IMG/VR virus record: IMGVR_UViG_3300042691_036566
Coordinates: 1 to 64,000 of that record
DNA length: 64,000 bases
Reading direction: 5' to 3' (one strand)
From: a virus
This document shows positions 49,210 to 55,974 of the stretch, in pieces. Each line of letters starts with the position of its first letter. Position 1 is the first letter of the stretch. The notes under the pieces are model-generated. The model was given only the letters and a program-made list of their open reading frames with translations. It did no database searches and had not been told where the DNA came from. Made by a program: the position numbers and the translations under genes.

Positions 49210-49283
49210 GGGTCGTTAGTGTAATGGAAACATAACTGCCTCCAAATCAGTTGACGAGGGTTCGATTCCTTCACGACCTGCCA
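49210..49283 (+). tRNA. tRNA-Trp (CCA)
   Basis: Acceptor GGGTCGT/ACGACCT, loop CTCCAAA, encoded CCA. Confidence 0.88.
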
Positions 49284-49287
49284 ACAT

Positions 49288-49364
49288 GGGGATATAACTC
49301 AATTGGAGAGAGTACCAGATTACGAGTCTGGAAGTTGTAGGTTCAACTCCTACTATCCTCGCCA
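49288..49364 (+). tRNA. tRNA-Arg (ACG)
   Basis: Acceptor GGGGATA/TATCCTC, stem CCAGA/TCTGG, loop TTACGAG. A34 would need host TadA to become inosine. Confidence 0.92.
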
Positions 49365-49369
49365 TTTGT

Positions 49370-49444
49370 TGGGGAATCGTCTAACGGGCAGGACGGCAGA
49401 CTCTGAATCTGCCTATCTAGGTTCGAATCCTAGTTCTCCAACCA
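49370..49444 (+). tRNA. tRNA-Gln (CTG)
   Basis: Acceptor TGGGGAA/TTCTCCA, stem GCAGA/TCTGC, loop CTCTGAA, encoded CCA. Confidence 0.92.
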
Positions 49445-49447
49445 ATT

Positions 49448-49663
49448 TGAATCTGCAAAAGATAGATGAATAACTTTAGTGGATGTTTTGCTACTTACAC
49501 CATGCAAACTGACGACTAGGAGTTGCCAACTCTGTTAAGCGGCATCAGAGCAATTAACAAACAAAGCAGCTAGTGTGCAAACAGCGAAGATCGTTTGCCA
49601 TCGACAAGGGTTGAATAGGGCTTGCAAACCCCATTGAAATTCAATCTTTCAATTGCAGATTCA
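49448..49663 (+). ncRNA. Structured spacer RNA element B
   Basis: Closed by a perfect 11-bp stem (49448-49458 with 49653-49663). Core: CTAGTGT, stem GCAAAC/GTTTGC (49577-49582 with 49593-49598) around the loop AGCGAAGATC, then CATCGACAAGG. Further arms: GAGTT-GCC-AACTC and TTGAAA/TTTCAA near the 3' end. Confidence 0.7.
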
Positions 49664-49667
49664 TCAT

Positions 49668-49741
49668 GCTTCTATAGTTAAACGGTATAACTCTGCCTTT
49701 GTAACGCAGCGTTCTCAGTTCGATTCTGAGTGGAAGCACCA
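49668..49741 (+). tRNA. tRNA-Thr (TGT)
   Basis: Acceptor GCTTCTA/TGGAAGC, loop TTTGTAA, encoded CCA. Confidence 0.9.
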
Positions 49742-49791
49742 AATTTTGTCTAACGCGGCCTGCCAGCCGCCACAAATCGTATAGGTGTATT

Positions 49792-50190
49792 ATGGGTTAT
49801 AATGATTTTGAGCCGATGGTGGGCAAAACGATTACTGATGCGCTTATCAACCAGAACCGCGACGTTATGATGTGGAAGGTTGATGGTGTGTGGTATAGCC
49901 TTAACGCCTACGGTGATTGTTGTTCTAATTCATGGTTTGAACATTGTGATAACGCTCTGGTGTTTGACAATGCCAAGTTCCTTGAATACGAGAATGTTGG
50001 CGGGGATTCATGGGAGGACAACTATAACCTTATCCAGGTTAACATGATCAAGGTTAAGACCGATAAGGGTCACTGTACGATTGAATTCCGTAACTCATCA
50101 AACGGCTACTACAGCGGTTGGGTAGAGGTACGCGAGGAACCCTTGGTTATGGAACCGGGTACTGAATTCAAGAAGATTGTAGATTTCTAA
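49792..50190 (+). CDS. DUF7448-like protein inside the tRNA cluster (132 aa)
   Basis: MVGKTITDALINQNRDVMMW, then SLNAYGDCCSNSWFEHCDNA and HCTIEFRNSSNGYYSGWVEV. The YGDCCSxSWFEH block is, as I recall, the mark of a small phage/bacterial family of unknown function. Codons are GC-rich. Confidence 0.7.
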   Translation: MGYNDFEPMVGKTITDALINQNRDVMMWKVDGVWYSLNAYGDCCSNSWFEHCDNALVFDNAKFLEYENVGGDSWEDNYNLIQVNMIKVKTDKGHCTIEFRNSSNGYYSGWVEVREEPLVMEPGTEFKKIVDF

Positions 50191-50199
50191 TAGTAGTAT

Positions 50200-50284
50200 G
50201 GGCAGGTGGCGTAACTGGTAGCCGCGCTGGTCTTAGAAGCCAGTTCCGAAAGGAGTGTCGGTTCGATTCCGACCTTGCCCACCA
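50200..50284 (+). tRNA. tRNA-Leu (TAG)
   Basis: Acceptor GGGCAGG/CTTGCCC, loop CTTAGAA, long variable arm, encoded CCA. Confidence 0.93.
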
Positions 50285-50289
50285 TTTGA

Positions 50290-50364
50290 TCCGGTATCGT
50301 CTAACTGGCAGGACAGCAGACTTTGAATCTGTGAACGGTGGTTCGAATCCATCTACCGGAACCA
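50290..50364 (+). tRNA. tRNA-Gln (TTG)
   Basis: Acceptor TCCGGTA/TACCGGA, loop CTTTGAA, encoded CCA. Confidence 0.93.
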
Positions 50365-50374
50365 AATAGTTGTA

Positions 50375-50718
50375 AACAGCATACGGGAAGTTGGCTTAAG
50401 AGTAGCCATCTTATAATGAGTAGGACGAAATCCTAGGCAGGTGTTAGTTAAGCTGTTTTCCAGCGTGGACAGAGCGAAAGCGTACTGAAAATTGTCTATG
50501 GAAACCCCGATAAACTATAGATGGTTCAAAACCGTAATCAGCCGGGTTAAGTAGGTAAACCACGACTAACTTAATTGTAAATAAATCAGTCCTGCTGGGT
50601 TGGGGAATAGGAGAATGCCCGGCATACAAGCAGAACAGTGCCAAGCGGATGATAACGTGAGGTATGCAAAGTAGCAAGTATGGGTTCCTTTTGGTGTAGT
50701 AACACACCTTATGCTGTT
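50375..50718 (+). ncRNA. Structured spacer RNA element C
   Basis: Closed by AACAGCATA/TATGCTGTT (50375-50383 with 50710-50718), followed by CTTTTTG. Internal hairpins: TAGGA-CGAAA-TCCTA, TTAAGT/ACTTAA, GGTGT/ACACC. CAGCGTGGACAGAGCGAAAG and CCCCGATAAAC resemble the core of the other elements only loosely. The largest of the set. Confidence 0.55.
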
Positions 50719-50726
50719 CTTTTTGT

Positions 50727-50811
50727 GGGGTCATGGTGTAACAGGTAGCCACGCTAGACTCAAAATCTGGTTCCGCAAGGAGTGTCGGTTCGAATCCGAC
50801 TGACCCTACCA
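50727..50811 (+). tRNA. tRNA-Leu (CAA)
   Basis: Acceptor GGGGTCA/TGACCCT, loop CTCAAAA, long variable arm, encoded CCA. Confidence 0.93.
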
Positions 50812-50822
50812 AATCTTTTAAT

Positions 50823-50900
50823 GGGGAGTTAGCTTAGTTGGTTTAAAGCACTGGCCTGTCACGCCAGAGATCACGGGTTCAAGTCCCGTACTCCTCGCCA
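50823..50900 (+). tRNA. tRNA-Asp (GTC)
   Basis: Acceptor GGGGAGT/ACTCCTC, stem CTGGC/GCCAG, loop CTGTCAC, encoded CCA. Confidence 0.93.
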
Positions 50901-50903
50901 ATA

Positions 50904-51175
50904 ACAAAACCTGTCAAGGCTATGCTGAAACTTAGTATCCTCAAACTGATGGGTTACTTTTTGTAGTTAGCTAGATGAATCCCTGGCGTGGGATAATAGG
51001 TGGGTTGGTGATTAAGCCCCCTTGGTTCCCCTAGACTTAGAATCTGGAATGGGCCTAAAAGCTAAAAAATAACTCTAGTGTGGTAACAGCGAAGATAGTT
51101 ACCCATCGAAAAGGACATTTCTTCGATCCCATTGGGGACCATAGTCGAAGTGTCCCTGTTAACTACTTGCTTTGT
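50904..51175 (+). ncRNA. Structured spacer RNA element D
   Basis: Core: CTAGTGT, stem GGTAAC/GTTACC (51082-51087 with 51098-51103) around AGCGAAGATA, then CATCGAAAAGG. It continues in a long hairpin: GGACA/TGTCC, CTTCGA/TCGAAG and TCCC-ATTG-GGGA (51113-51155). The closing stem ACAAA/TTTGT is weak, so the ends are approximate. Confidence 0.68.
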
Positions 51176-51177
51176 GA

Positions 51178-51253
51178 GGGTTCATAGCTTAATTAGTAAA
51201 GCACTCGACTGATAATCGAGAGAGTACAGGTGCAATTCCTGTTGAACCTACCA
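51178..51253 (+). tRNA. tRNA-Ile (GAT)
   Basis: Acceptor GGGTTCA/TGAACCT, stem CTCGA/TCGAG, loop CTGATAA, encoded CCA. Confidence 0.92.
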
Positions 51254-51260
51254 ATTTTTT

Positions 51261-51349
51261 GGAAGAATGACCGAGCGGTTTATGGTACTTGTCTAGAAAA
51301 CAAGAGATCCCACAAGGGTCCGTGAGTTCGAATCTCACTTCTTCCTCCA
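51261..51349 (+). tRNA. tRNA-Ser (AGA)
   Basis: Acceptor GGAAGAA/TTCTTCC, loop CTAGAAA, long variable arm, encoded CCA. Confidence 0.92.
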
Positions 51350-51352
51350 TAT

Positions 51353-51428
51353 GAGGGTATAGCCAAGAGAGTAAGGCAGGAGCCTGCAAAACTCCCAATC
51401 GTAAGTGCGAATCTTACTACCCTCTCCA
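51353..51428 (+). tRNA. tRNA-Cys (GCA)
   Basis: Acceptor GAGGGTA/TACCCTC, loop CTGCAAA, encoded CCA. Confidence 0.9.
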
Positions 51429-51436
51429 GTTTTCAT

Positions 51437-51525
51437 GGAAAGTTGCGTGAGCGGCTTAAACGAGCAGTTTGCTAAACTGTCGATCCCTAAAGGGTCCGTT
51501 GGTTCAAATCCAACACTTTCCGCCA
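51437..51525 (+). tRNA. tRNA-Ser (GCT)
   Basis: Acceptor GGAAAGT/ACTTTCC, loop TTGCTAA, long variable arm, enco­ded CCA. Last tRNA of the cluster. Confidence 0.92.
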
Positions 51526-51763
51526 ATTTGTACTTAATTCAGAACTAAGTGGATAGGACATATTTTACAGTAAATGGTGTTTTACGATGCTGATGAACAC
51601 CAGTCTAGGTTTTGGGACTTTTTATTTTTACATACATTTATCCCTTCCATGTTCCCATGGAGAGCCTAGAAAGTTATTGAAGTGCATCTAGTGACTTGCC
51701 CGCGAAGAGATGGCAAAACCCGATAAGCTACACATTATTATATTCTAGTGTGGTTTCCACTTA
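51526..51763 (+). ncRNA. Structured spacer RNA element E
   Basis: Core: CTAGTG (51688-51693), stem TTGCC/GGCAA (51696-51700 with 51712-51716) around CGCGAAGAGAT, then CCGATAAG. CCATG-TTCC-CATGG forms an upstream hairpin. It ends at the cluster terminator. Confidence 0.6.
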
Positions 51764-51794
51764 CCCCGCCTATTAAGTTAGGCGGGGTTTTTTT
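51764..51794 (+). terminator. Strong intrinsic terminator of the tRNA cluster
   Basis: 9-bp stem CCCCGCCTA/TAGGCGGGG (51764-51772 with 51779-51787), then T7. Confidence 0.92.
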
Positions 51795-51850
51795 GTTCTA
51801 TCCGTGCAGTTTTTTTCCTGGTTGACTTCACAGCCAGTTTTTGCTATACT
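51795..51850 (+). promoter_or_regulatory. Box-class promoter J
   Basis: Partial box GTTCTATCCGTGCAG plus T-run (51795-51817), TTGACT (51822-51827), TTCACAG, 17 bp, TATACT (51845-51850). Confidence 0.8.
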
Positions 51851-51894
51851 ATCTGCTGGGTTTGGGCGCTTATACCACTTTTTCAGAGGTTTAT

Positions 51895-52236
51895 ATGATC
51901 CGCGAATGTGTTGAGTGTGGTGGTGAGTTTGATACGTTTAGTAAGGCAAAGCGTGCTGCTGGTGGTTTGTCTACTCACTGTGTTGATTGCAGCGACGAGA
52001 CTACTGTTCGTTATGCTGGTGTGCAGAATTCTGACGGTAAGCAGGCAGGCGTGTCCATTATGCGCTTCAATACGGAAGCTGATCGTGCTGCCTATATTGA
52101 TTTCTGGCAGGTAAACAGCGGTTTCCACAAGGGTAAGTCATGCCAGATTGGTCATGGACTTAAGTCGTCACCCGGTTTTGCTTATCAGACTGTTGCCGTG
52201 TTTGAGGGTAACACCAATCACAAGGGTAAGGCGTAA
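51895..52236 (+). CDS. Zinc-ribbon protein (113 aa)
   Basis: ECVECGGEFDTFSKAKRAAG, then THCVDCSDETTVR: two C-x2-C knuckles. The C-terminal half (GLKSSPGFAYQTVAVFEG) is unrecognised. GC-rich codons. agaggttt precedes ATG 51895; the frame is open from 51841 but that lies in the -10 region. Confidence 0.7.
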   Translation: MIRECVECGGEFDTFSKAKRAAGGLSTHCVDCSDETTVRYAGVQNSDGKQAGVSIMRFNTEADRAAYIDFWQVNSGFHKGKSCQIGHGLKSSPGFAYQTVAVFEGNTNHKGKA

Positions 52237-52481
52237 TGCGTGATGTACTGTATATGATTATTTTCATTAACTGTACTATCTTCTTCTTTAACATCTGGAA
52301 CCTCTTTATTCTTCCAAAGATTGAAAGCTGGGTTCTTGATCGTAGGTTTATAAAGGATATGGAGCGTGCAAAACAAGATAGGCATATCAGATTAATGCAA
52401 CAGCTAAAGACGGCTACGTTGTTAGCTAAAAGAAACTCAGAAAGGCTCCGTAAGCACAATGAGCGGAACAGGAAGGCATAA
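52236..52481 (+). CDS. Membrane-anchored basic protein (81 aa)
   Basis: MRDVLYMIIFINCTIFFFNI then WNLFILPKIESW: one hydrophobic segment, followed by a basic coiled tail (RLRKHNERNRKA). TAATG coupling on both sides. Confidence 0.62.
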   Translation: MRDVLYMIIFINCTIFFFNIWNLFILPKIESWVLDRRFIKDMERAKQDRHIRLMQQLKTATLLAKRNSERLRKHNERNRKA

Positions 52482-52654
52482 TGGCAAACGATACAGTAGA
52501 CGTAAAATGTTGTGATGAGTCTGAACGTTATGGAATCTATTTTAATTACGAAGTTGATAGATTCTATTTAATCATGGAACCACAACCAATTACGTATTGT
52601 CCTTGGTGTGGTATCTTGTTGGATATTAATATTGTGGAAAAATATAACCCATGA
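52481..52654 (+). CDS. Small Cys-rich protein (57 aa)
   Basis: DTVDVKCCDESERYGIYFNY, then YCPWCGILLDIN with a C-x2-C knuckle. TAATG coupling to the membrane protein. Confidence 0.62.
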   Translation: MANDTVDVKCCDESERYGIYFNYEVDRFYLIMEPQPITYCPWCGILLDINIVEKYNP

Positions 52655-52685
52655 AATTGACTTTTCTTGACCTAAAGGAAAAACA

Positions 52686-52949
52686 ATGATCCTTAAGATA
52701 GGAACTCCAGTTGTTTGTTATATAGATACTGGACCCAATTACGAAAAAATTATGACCCCACAGTTGGGCGCAATTGTGGACATAAAAGAAGAGGACAACG
52801 AATACGTATACAGAATCATCTGGGAAGATGATGAAGATTCATGGTATGAAGAACCTTGGGTTGAACTGTATTGGAAACAAGCTGTTAACGGCAAGATGAT
52901 GCCAGAAGAAGCTGAAAGGTTGAGTGAGGAATATGGATACGGATTATAA
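52686..52949 (+). CDS. SH3-like array protein 1 (87 aa)
   Basis: First member of the tandem array. ILKIGTPVVCYIDTGPNYEK, then QLGAIVDIKEE and YRIIWEDDEDSWYEE: start strand with G-x-P-V, a G-x-I/V turn and a V/I-x-W strand followed by acidic residues. This layout marks the early sub-family (52.6-55.2 kb). A helical tail follows. No enzymatic residues are evident; the fold is predicted only. Confidence 0.75.
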   Translation: MILKIGTPVVCYIDTGPNYEKIMTPQLGAIVDIKEEDNEYVYRIIWEDDEDSWYEEPWVELYWKQAVNGKMMPEEAERLSEEYGYGL

Positions 52950-53202
52950 AGTTGGTACACCTGTTTTGTTTCTACCAAAACCAGATAGAGAAGATCATAA
53001 ATTTCTTCAACCCTCTATTGGAGTGATTGTTGCGATAGATAAAAATCCTAATACTTCATTCCCATACAACATCATCTTTGACGATAACGATGATGATTGG
53101 TACAGCGACGAAGCAAACTTTATTGCTGAGATTATTCAAAACTATCAGGATGCGTTAAATGGATTGCCAATTCAAATTCAAGAACGGTCAATTGATATAT
53201 GA
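52933..53202 (+). CDS. SH3-like array protein 2 (89 aa)
   Basis: TDYKVGTPVLFLPKPDRED, then PYNIIFDDNDDDWYSDE, closely similar in layout to array protein 1 (GTPV and the acidic D-D-W-Y), so probably its direct duplicate. gagtgagg upstream decides ATG 52933. 17-base overlap. Confidence 0.72.
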   Translation: MDTDYKVGTPVLFLPKPDREDHKFLQPSIGVIVAIDKNPNTSFPYNIIFDDNDDDWYSDEANFIAEIIQNYQDALNGLPIQIQERSIDI

Positions 53203-53386
53203 TGAATATTATGGTCTTGGAGTGATAATCAAGAAAAAAAATCATCGTGGAAGATATAATGATTATCTTATTCACTTCTGCGAGCCTTCTGAAGATTTAG
53301 GTGAATTTGGTGTTGATTGTGGTTGGTTTGCAGAAGAATGGGTAGAAGATAAGGTAAATGAGCCATGCCTAGTGGTTACAAAGTAA
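53159..53386 (+). CDS. SH3-like array protein 3 (75 aa)
   Basis: QFKFKNGQLIYDEYYGLGVI, then YNDYLIHFCEPSEDLGEF, ending in the Trp-rich CGWFAEEWVED. Overlaps its predecessor by 44 bases, the longest early overlap. Confidence 0.66.
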   Translation: MDCQFKFKNGQLIYDEYYGLGVIIKKKNHRGRYNDYLIHFCEPSEDLGEFGVDCGWFAEEWVEDKVNEPCLVVTK

Positions 53387-53640
53387 ATTTTGAAAAGCAT
53401 AAAGTTGGCGATCTGGTTATGTGTGTAGAGCCAGATTATTTTGATTCAATGGATGTACCAATTATTGGTTATATTTCGGAAATTACTCCAGGTGTTATTA
53501 AGGGATATAAAGAATATCATGTTCTTTGGAACGACGAAGATGAACTCATGAGCTACGATAGCGGTTCAATAGCTAGATATAAACATTTACTTGTGGAAAC
53601 ACTTGAGGGATACGAAAATGAAGAAGAAGCCAGAGACTAA
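53365..53640 (+). CDS. SH3-like array protein 4 (91 aa)
   Basis: EKHKVGDLVMCVEPDYFDSM, then IIGYISEITPG and EYHVLWNDEDELMSYDSG, a near-consensus copy of the early sub-family (G-D-L-V; V-L-W-N-D-E-D-E). Confidence 0.72.
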   Translation: MPSGYKVNFEKHKVGDLVMCVEPDYFDSMDVPIIGYISEITPGVIKGYKEYHVLWNDEDELMSYDSGSIARYKHLLVETLEGYENEEEARD

Positions 53641-53896
53641 AGTAGAAATTAAGAATGGTGATATGATCTACGCAAAACCGTCACAAGAACATGAATCACC
53701 AATTGTAGGAACTGTTGTTGGTTATGATGAATCTACAAAATTATATGCAATTGAGTGGTCAGACGAATCAATGCCAGGATATGAAAAAGAGGCATTTGTT
53801 CGTTCTGGTAAGTTCATGATGAAGTGTATTAACGAAGCTATGGGGCTTCATTTTAAGCCGGAGGATCTCGATGGAAACGATATTCAGCCTGAGTGA
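53618..53896 (+). CDS. SH3-like array protein 5 (92 aa)
   Basis: KVEIKNGDMIYAKPSQEHES, then IVGTVVGYDES and YAIEWSDESMPGYEKEA. gaggg upstream favours ATG 53618 over the in-frame 53591. Confidence 0.7.
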   Translation: MKKKPETKVEIKNGDMIYAKPSQEHESPIVGTVVGYDESTKLYAIEWSDESMPGYEKEAFVRSGKFMMKCINEAMGLHFKPEDLDGNDIQPE

Positions 53897-54291
53897 TGCA
53901 TCTAAGAAGATTCGGAGGTTACTCCAAGTTGGCACAAAAACTCGCTGTTAGTAGCGAATACGGTAATTTTCGGCATGGTGCAGTTCTTGAAAAGGGTTCG
54001 GCAATCCTCGGCTTGGGTGTTAATAACGAGAAGTATTCTAGTGTTGGTGCTAAGTTTAGGCATAGTGATAAGGGACACAGCACTTATCACGCTGAGATTT
54101 CAGCCATACTTGGCCTTGATCGTAGCGTAACAAAGGGTGCAACGATGTATGTTGTTCGTGCGTCTAAGAAGGATGGTTCGATGCGTATGAGCAAACCCTG
54201 CAATATGTGCCATGCTTTGCTTGAGGAACGAGGAATTTCTAAGGTTGTTTATAGTGTTGATGAAACCATGATTGGGACTTACAAGTTTTAG
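53896..54291 (+). CDS. Zinc-dependent nucleoside/nucleotide deaminase-like protein
   Basis: 131 aa. YHAEISAILGLDRS supplies the His-Ala-Glu and SKPCNMCHALLEERG the P-C-x2-C of the cytidine/dCMP deaminase fold. Substrate unknown: dCMP deamination would feed ThyX. Start at ATG 53896, sharing TGATG with the previous stop; GTG 53893 is also in frame. GC-rich codons unlike the array genes around it. Confidence 0.8.
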   Translation: MHLRRFGGYSKLAQKLAVSSEYGNFRHGAVLEKGSAILGLGVNNEKYSSVGAKFRHSDKGHSTYHAEISAILGLDRSVTKGATMYVVRASKKDGSMRMSKPCNMCHALLEERGISKVVYSVDETMIGTYKF

Positions 54292-54299
54292 GATTTAAT

Positions 54300-54575
54300 A
54301 TGAGACCACAACCAAAATTCAAAGTTGGTGAAATTGTATTAGATGATTACTTTGATGATAAGCAAAATATAGTAGAAGGACAATATGCAATTGGTGAAAT
54401 TACTGAAGTTTTAATTCCTACCAACTTTGATACTAGTGGATATTATTATCGTCTTGTATGGTCAGATAATGAAGGTGATGATGAAGCCTTCGCTGAAAAA
54501 GATGTTCTTGAGTATCGAGAGAAGTATCTTGAATTTAGCGAGGTGTGTCAAAAAGAACTAGAAGCAAGCGGATAA
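54300..54575 (+). CDS. SH3-like array protein 6 (91 aa)
   Basis: QPKFKVGEIVLDDYFDDKQN, then YAIGEITEVL and YYRLVWSDNEGDDEAFAE. Helical tail with EKYLEFSEVCQKEL. Confidence 0.7.
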   Translation: MRPQPKFKVGEIVLDDYFDDKQNIVEGQYAIGEITEVLIPTNFDTSGYYYRLVWSDNEGDDEAFAEKDVLEYREKYLEFSEVCQKELEASG

Positions 54576-54588
54576 TGCGGCGGCTGGT

Positions 54589-54882
54589 ATGCGACATAAA
54601 CAGAAAACTCAGAGAAAAATAAAATACAAAGTAGGGGATCTGGTGCTGTACCGGGTTGCTGGTGTTACCAAACTATCTGAACAATTTTTTTCTGATGGTG
54701 GTGAATACATTATGGGATGTGTTCAAAATTTCCAATCAGATGGGATATATGCAGAAGTGTTATGGTGGGAGGGAGGGAAGGAATCTATTGTCCCACATGA
54801 TATTTATGATGTTAATAGATTCAGAGATAATTATTTACAGTTTCTAATAAATCCTGACGGTAAAAAAGTTCTTGACTTCTAA
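54589..54882 (+). CDS. SH3-like array protein 7 (97 aa)
   Basis: IKYKVGDLVLYRVAGVTKLS, then IMGCVQNFQSDG and YAEVLWWEGGKESIVPHD. Promoter K lies in its last codons. A CGGCGGCTGG (reverse complement of the recurrent 10-mer) is 2 bases before its start. Confidence 0.7.
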   Translation: MRHKQKTQRKIKYKVGDLVLYRVAGVTKLSEQFFSDGGEYIMGCVQNFQSDGIYAEVLWWEGGKESIVPHDIYDVNRFRDNYLQFLINPDGKKVLDF

Positions 54883-54900
54883 ACCGGCCCGTGATATACT
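54872..54900 (+). promoter_or_regulatory. Promoter K (GTTC class) inside the 54589 gene end
   Basis: TTGACT (54872-54877), 17 bp, TATACT (54895-54900) after CCGTGA; AAAAAAGTTC precedes -35. It is the last promoter seen and may serve the whole later array. Confidence 0.8.
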
Positions 54901-54930
54901 GGCGGTGTCTTTTCAGCGAGGAAATAACAT

Positions 54931-55197
54931 ATGTCGAGCATCTATAAGGTAGGAACCAGCGTCGTATGCCCCGAAGCCACTAAGTATGGTGATAAGGGAA
55001 ATGTTTCGGGTACTATTCAAAATTTTAGATTAGGCACTTCAATTCCTTATATTGAATGGAGTGACGGACTGACAGGTTATGTCAAACCGCAATTTTTGAT
55101 CACAGAAGAAAAGTATAACCAACTCACAAGTGCAGGTTTCAAAGATTCTGAAATCTCTGAATACGTGAGGTTGTTTAATGGCAATATTTACAATTAA
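54931..55197 (+). CDS. SH3-like array protein 8 (88 aa)
   Basis: SSIYKVGTSVVCPEATKYGD, then VSGTIQNFRLG and IPYIEWSDGLTGYVKPQF. First gene behind promoter K; gaggaaat upstream. Confidence 0.72.
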   Translation: MSSIYKVGTSVVCPEATKYGDKGNVSGTIQNFRLGTSIPYIEWSDGLTGYVKPQFLITEEKYNQLTSAGFKDSEISEYVRLFNGNIYN

Positions 55198-55214
55198 GAA
55201 GGGAGGCGATACAC

Positions 55215-55307
55215 ATGGCACATCCACACAAGAACCGTCCACGAAAAGGACGCAGGAAGTTAGGAAGCAAGAAACGTCGAGCACGTCGTCTAAACAGAAA
55301 GCGATAG
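55215..55307 (+). CDS. Highly basic microprotein (30 aa)
   Basis: MAHPHKNRPRKGRRKLGSKK then RRARRLNRKR: 17 Lys/Arg in 30 residues, with two His. GGGAGG (55201-55206) 8 bases upstream is the best ribosome site in the area. It could bind RNA or DNA, or be ribosome-associated. The +1 frame from 55178 is a shadow of it. Confidence 0.62.
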   Translation: MAHPHKNRPRKGRRKLGSKKRRARRLNRKR

Positions 55308-55312
55308 ATGCT

Positions 55313-55504
55313 ATGACAAATGAGTGGAAAGTCGGAGATTTGGCTAGAACAAATTACTATGTGTTTCAAGATTCTATAGTAGCAATCAATAGCATCTTCT
55401 ATCAACGTAACGGCTTTCCACTCATTTCATGTACGATCATGGATGATAAATATACTGGAGAGTTTGTTATCCCTCTTAAATATCTTCGGAGGGTAGATGA
55501 GTGA
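55313..55504 (+). CDS. SH3-like array protein 9 (63 aa)
   Basis: TNEWKVGDLARTNYYVFQDS, then ISCTIMDDKYTGEFVIPL. Short form without the V-x-W motif. Start at ATG 55313, after the basic microgene. Confidence 0.65.
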   Translation: MTNEWKVGDLARTNYYVFQDSIVAINSIFYQRNGFPLISCTIMDDKYTGEFVIPLKYLRRVDE

Positions 55505-55754
55505 CGGAAGCGGTTTTCCAGCAAGAAAGATAACAAAACTTTCTAAGTATGAATATGATGAAGCAATAATTGAAATTGGTAAGATATATAGCAATTCAGT
55601 TGCTGTGACAGATATTGAAAAAGTAGAATGGACAACAAGGATTAAGCCAGTTAAAAAATGTGTTCATACAGTCAAATACATTGACATAGCAACTGGAAAA
55701 GAGTGTGAACTATATGCTGAATCATTCTGGAAATACTTTGTTCGACAATCCTAA
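55497..55754 (+). CDS. SH3-like array protein 10 (85 aa)
   Basis: EAIIEIGKIYSNSVAVTDIE, then CVHTVKYIDIATGKECELY. First array member with the I-G-K-I-Y start that dominates after 57 kb. Confidence 0.66.
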   Translation: MSDGSGFPARKITKLSKYEYDEAIIEIGKIYSNSVAVTDIEKVEWTTRIKPVKKCVHTVKYIDIATGKECELYAESFWKYFVRQS

Positions 55755-55974
55755 ATTCAATGTTGGCGATATGGTTGAAGAGTTCTGTATCGAAGATCAA
55801 ACTTCTGTGATGATAACAGTACTTAAAGTTAAGCTAAACATAGAATCACAATATTTATATGATGTGTATTGCTTGAATACCGGAATTGAGTATAACGATA
55901 TGCTCCTAAAAGACACTCCAGAATCAGATTATCCTTTTACGTACAGAAAGGTTCCAAATGTATTTCAACCATGA
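55714..55974 (+). CDS. SH3-like array protein 11 (86 aa)
   Basis: NPKFNVGDMVEEFCIEDQTS, then YLYDVYCLNTGIEYNDML. Start is uncertain (ATG 55705 or 55714); it overlaps the preceding gene by about 41 bases. Confidence 0.64.
   Translation: MLNHSGNTLFDNPKFNVGDMVEEFCIEDQTSVMITVLKVKLNIESQYLYDVYCLNTGIEYNDMLLKDTPESDYPFTYRKVPNVFQP

Noticed and set aside
50375-50718. tmRNA in element C
   Set aside because: No tRNA-like ends of its own (the following tRNA is a complete Leu tRNA) and no recognisable tag reading frame.
51590-51640. Hammerhead ribozyme suggested by CTGATGA
   Set aside because: No GAAA box at the right distance and no three flanking stems.
48071-51763. Group I introns or RNase P RNA in the tRNA spacers
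   Set aside because: The conserved core strings of those RNAs were not seen, and the flanking tRNAs are complete, so nothing is interrupted.
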